DNA of 38,276 bases from Didymodactylos carnosus (Eukaryota > Rotifera > Eurotatoria > Philodinida > Philodinidae): the NCBI GenBank assembly GCA_905250885.1, contig CAJNOQ010000968.1:1-38276 (forward strand), written 5' to 3'. Shown here in pieces: positions 36,667 through 38,276 of this stretch. The position numbers and the translations under genes are program-made. Numbering within the stretch: position 1 is the first letter of the stretch; each line of letters starts with the position of its first letter. The notes under the pieces are model-generated. The model saw only the letters and a program-made list of their open reading frames with translations, searched no databases and was not told where the DNA came from.

Positions 36667-36702
36667 AATCAAGACATCTCCAGCAATGGAGATGTCTTGA
36701 TT
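36667..36702. repeat. Perfect 15-bp-stem hairpin
   Basis: AATCAAGACATCTCC (36667-36681) and its exact reverse complement (36688-36702) flank a six-base loop, AGCAAT. A partial further copy of the motif (GATCTCCAGAAATGGAGA) follows at about 36710-36727. It could be a small fold-back remnant or a structured RNA element; nothing decides between them. Confidence 0.75.
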
Positions 36703-37842
36703 TCTTTTGATCTCCAGAAATGGAGAGATACGTTTTTTCCAAAAAGTGTTCTATCTGCATTGCTTTTTTGACCCACTCTAGCGACTATCATACTCCCGAA
36801 CAGACGATTTCTAATCTGTTACTTGTTTATTTAACTATGTTAGATTCGTTCAAATTAAATAGATGAATTAATCAAAGAAATTGGTCAGAAATCATCAGAT
36901 TTTCCTCACTCTAAAAATATTATAAAATGAAAGTACCTTGTTAGTGAATAACTACTTTAATGTTGGTATGTTGAGATTTTTTCTCTTCTGATGATAAAAA
37001 ATATATGAAATGTTTGATCATACAGTGCTCTCATACAGAAATGATCATAATACTGTTCAATACACAATGTTTAAATCACCATATCTAATCTCATTTCAAC
37101 TCAAAAAAAAGGGTTTTGATGTTTATATCTTATTAATTTGAAAGGTACTGGATACGATAGAAAAATTCATATTTGTCGAATTACTTATTTTCCACTGTCG
37201 AGTTGTATTAAAAAATATATTATCTTCGATTAATAAATATATTTTTGCAAAGAAACAAAGTTGAAATGACATTAGGAAATAAGGTGCCGGTAATTCAAAA
37301 TTACAGCAGGAAATTCTCTTTCGCTTTTTTTCGGCATGGTTGGATAGAGTTCATTGAGTTGCATCGGAAAAACACAATTGCACATTTTAAGAAGTCAGTT
37401 TTGGTGAAAAAATTTAAAAATACCCATTTTTTGAAAACAGGCAAATTTTTCATATTTATTGTTTTTCTAAAATTGAGAAACTATTTATTTCAGATTCTCC
37501 ATCGAAAACTGAGTATAATAAGCTGAAGTTCTAAATTTTAAAGTTGAAACTGACAGCCAATTTCACGGAACAGGAGCAGAATCGTAGCTACCCTACCGTC
37601 AAATTTGCAAACGTATCTAGTTTTCTCTGTCGGAAGACATTAATAAACATTAATTGTTATTTCCTTCTAATCAGTGTACTTCTAGGAAAAAAAGTATGTG
37701 AAACGTTTTTAAAATTTTGTGTCATTGCTGAGAAAATTCATTTTTTCTAAATCAGAGGCGAAAAGTCGGAATTCTGCCCGTAGGTCTCAATTTTCTCGAT
37801 CACAACTCAACTTTTCAGCAATAAGAATATCATATTCAGGAT

Positions 37843-38004
37843 CAGGATCAAAAACTAAGTCGACTAATGTGTATTTTGAAAGTTTTAGTTGATTTTCAGT
37901 TTTGGGTAAAAATCGCGGTAATTTTTCAACGTGAAAATTCGAAAAAACTTAAAGTAGCCAGGTAAGGTAGAAATACACATTAGTTGACTCAGTTTTTGAT
38001 CCTG
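37843..38004. repeat. Inverted repeat with ~34-bp arms
   Basis: CAGGATCAAAAACTAAGTCG and the bases that follow (37843-37876) pair with 37971-38004 with two or three mismatches, around a spacer of about 95 bases. Flanking duplications were not recognised. It is probably a small fold-back element. Confidence 0.6.
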
Positions 38005-38276
38005 CTTCACTAACAAGGGGCTTTCATTTTATAATATTTTTGAAGTGAGGGAAATGTGATGATTTCTGACTAGATGCTTTATATAGAACTGCAAACCGAA
38101 GTAAAAACGATAGTTTGACCGTTCGCTGTGGCAATACATACACTCTTATCACAGTGGGCATCCAGGCGGACATTAGGCAAAAAATCGAAGTAACTCTTTT
38201 CTCAAATATAAATAGTGTAAAATGTAGCTGTTCAAATTCTCTATCGAATGGTGTATAAATGTCTATTTTGAAAATG

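Larger units (their letters stand above)
35932..38276. other. Probable intron or 5' flank of the TSR gene, no exon seen
   Basis: Exon 1 of the visible chain begins in mid-codon, so another coding exon ending in TG must exist upstream. None with the W-x-x-W or CS.TC signature was found here on the minus strand. Open frames at 36392-36700, 37245-37526 and 37544-37750 (plus) show no family resemblance. The stretch holds a perfect hairpin (36667-36702) and an inverted repeat (37843-38004). It is likely another long intron with decayed repeats. Confidence 0.4.

Noticed and set aside
1-38276. tRNA and rRNA genes
   Set aside because: No cloverleaf with recognisable A and B boxes or conserved rRNA segment was seen by eye on either strand; a covariance-model search was not possible.

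Overview
The window is AT-rich animal nuclear DNA. Every confident gene is on the minus strand and is built from short exons with GT-AG (rarely GC-AG) introns, most of them about 50-100 bp. Intron style, the abundance of small fold-back and Tc1-like elements next to genes, and a KRBA2/Ginger-type integrase relic would suit a small invertebrate such as a bdelloid rotifer. That placement is an inference; nothing in the sequence names the species.

Layout. Positions 1-5626 hold no confident gene: two small fold-back repeats, a weak candidate gene (2523-3006), and a 2-kb structure (3033-5057) whose ~210-bp ends are inverted copies of each other. Positions 5627-11887 hold a complete 24-exon gene for the cohesin ATPase SMC1 (1261 residues, all splice phases close). 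Positions 11888-15665 hold two possible terminal exons of an unidentified gene and a 721-bp fold-back element whose arms both encode the same peptide end. Positions 15666-17010 hold a predicted type II membrane protein with a glycosyltransferase-like DSD motif. Positions 17011-20336 are mostly non-coding and contain a 418-bp near-palindromic element with perfect 8-bp flanking duplications (hAT-like).

Positions 20337-35931 are the 3' part of one very large gene for a secreted, cysteine-rich protein: 51 exons, 1815 residues, about 28 thrombospondin type-1 repeats and two TIL plus VWC-like blocks, broadly like SCO-spondin. Its 5' end lies beyond the window. The gene holds transposons inside its introns: a TA-flanked 741-bp element in intron 41, and in the 5.7-kb intron 30 a degenerate Ginger-like element (24911-29789) into which a younger Tc1/mariner-like element (28639-29566, 142-bp inverted ends, three mismatches) has inserted. 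The coding frame closes exactly across intron 30, so the gene itself looks intact.

The most striking theme is the number of inverted-repeat structures, at least ten in 38 kb. Two of them (3033-5057 and 12761-13481) carry coding-like sequence in head-to-head or tail-to-tail copies. If transcribed these would form long hairpin RNAs. No function is shown by sequence alone.
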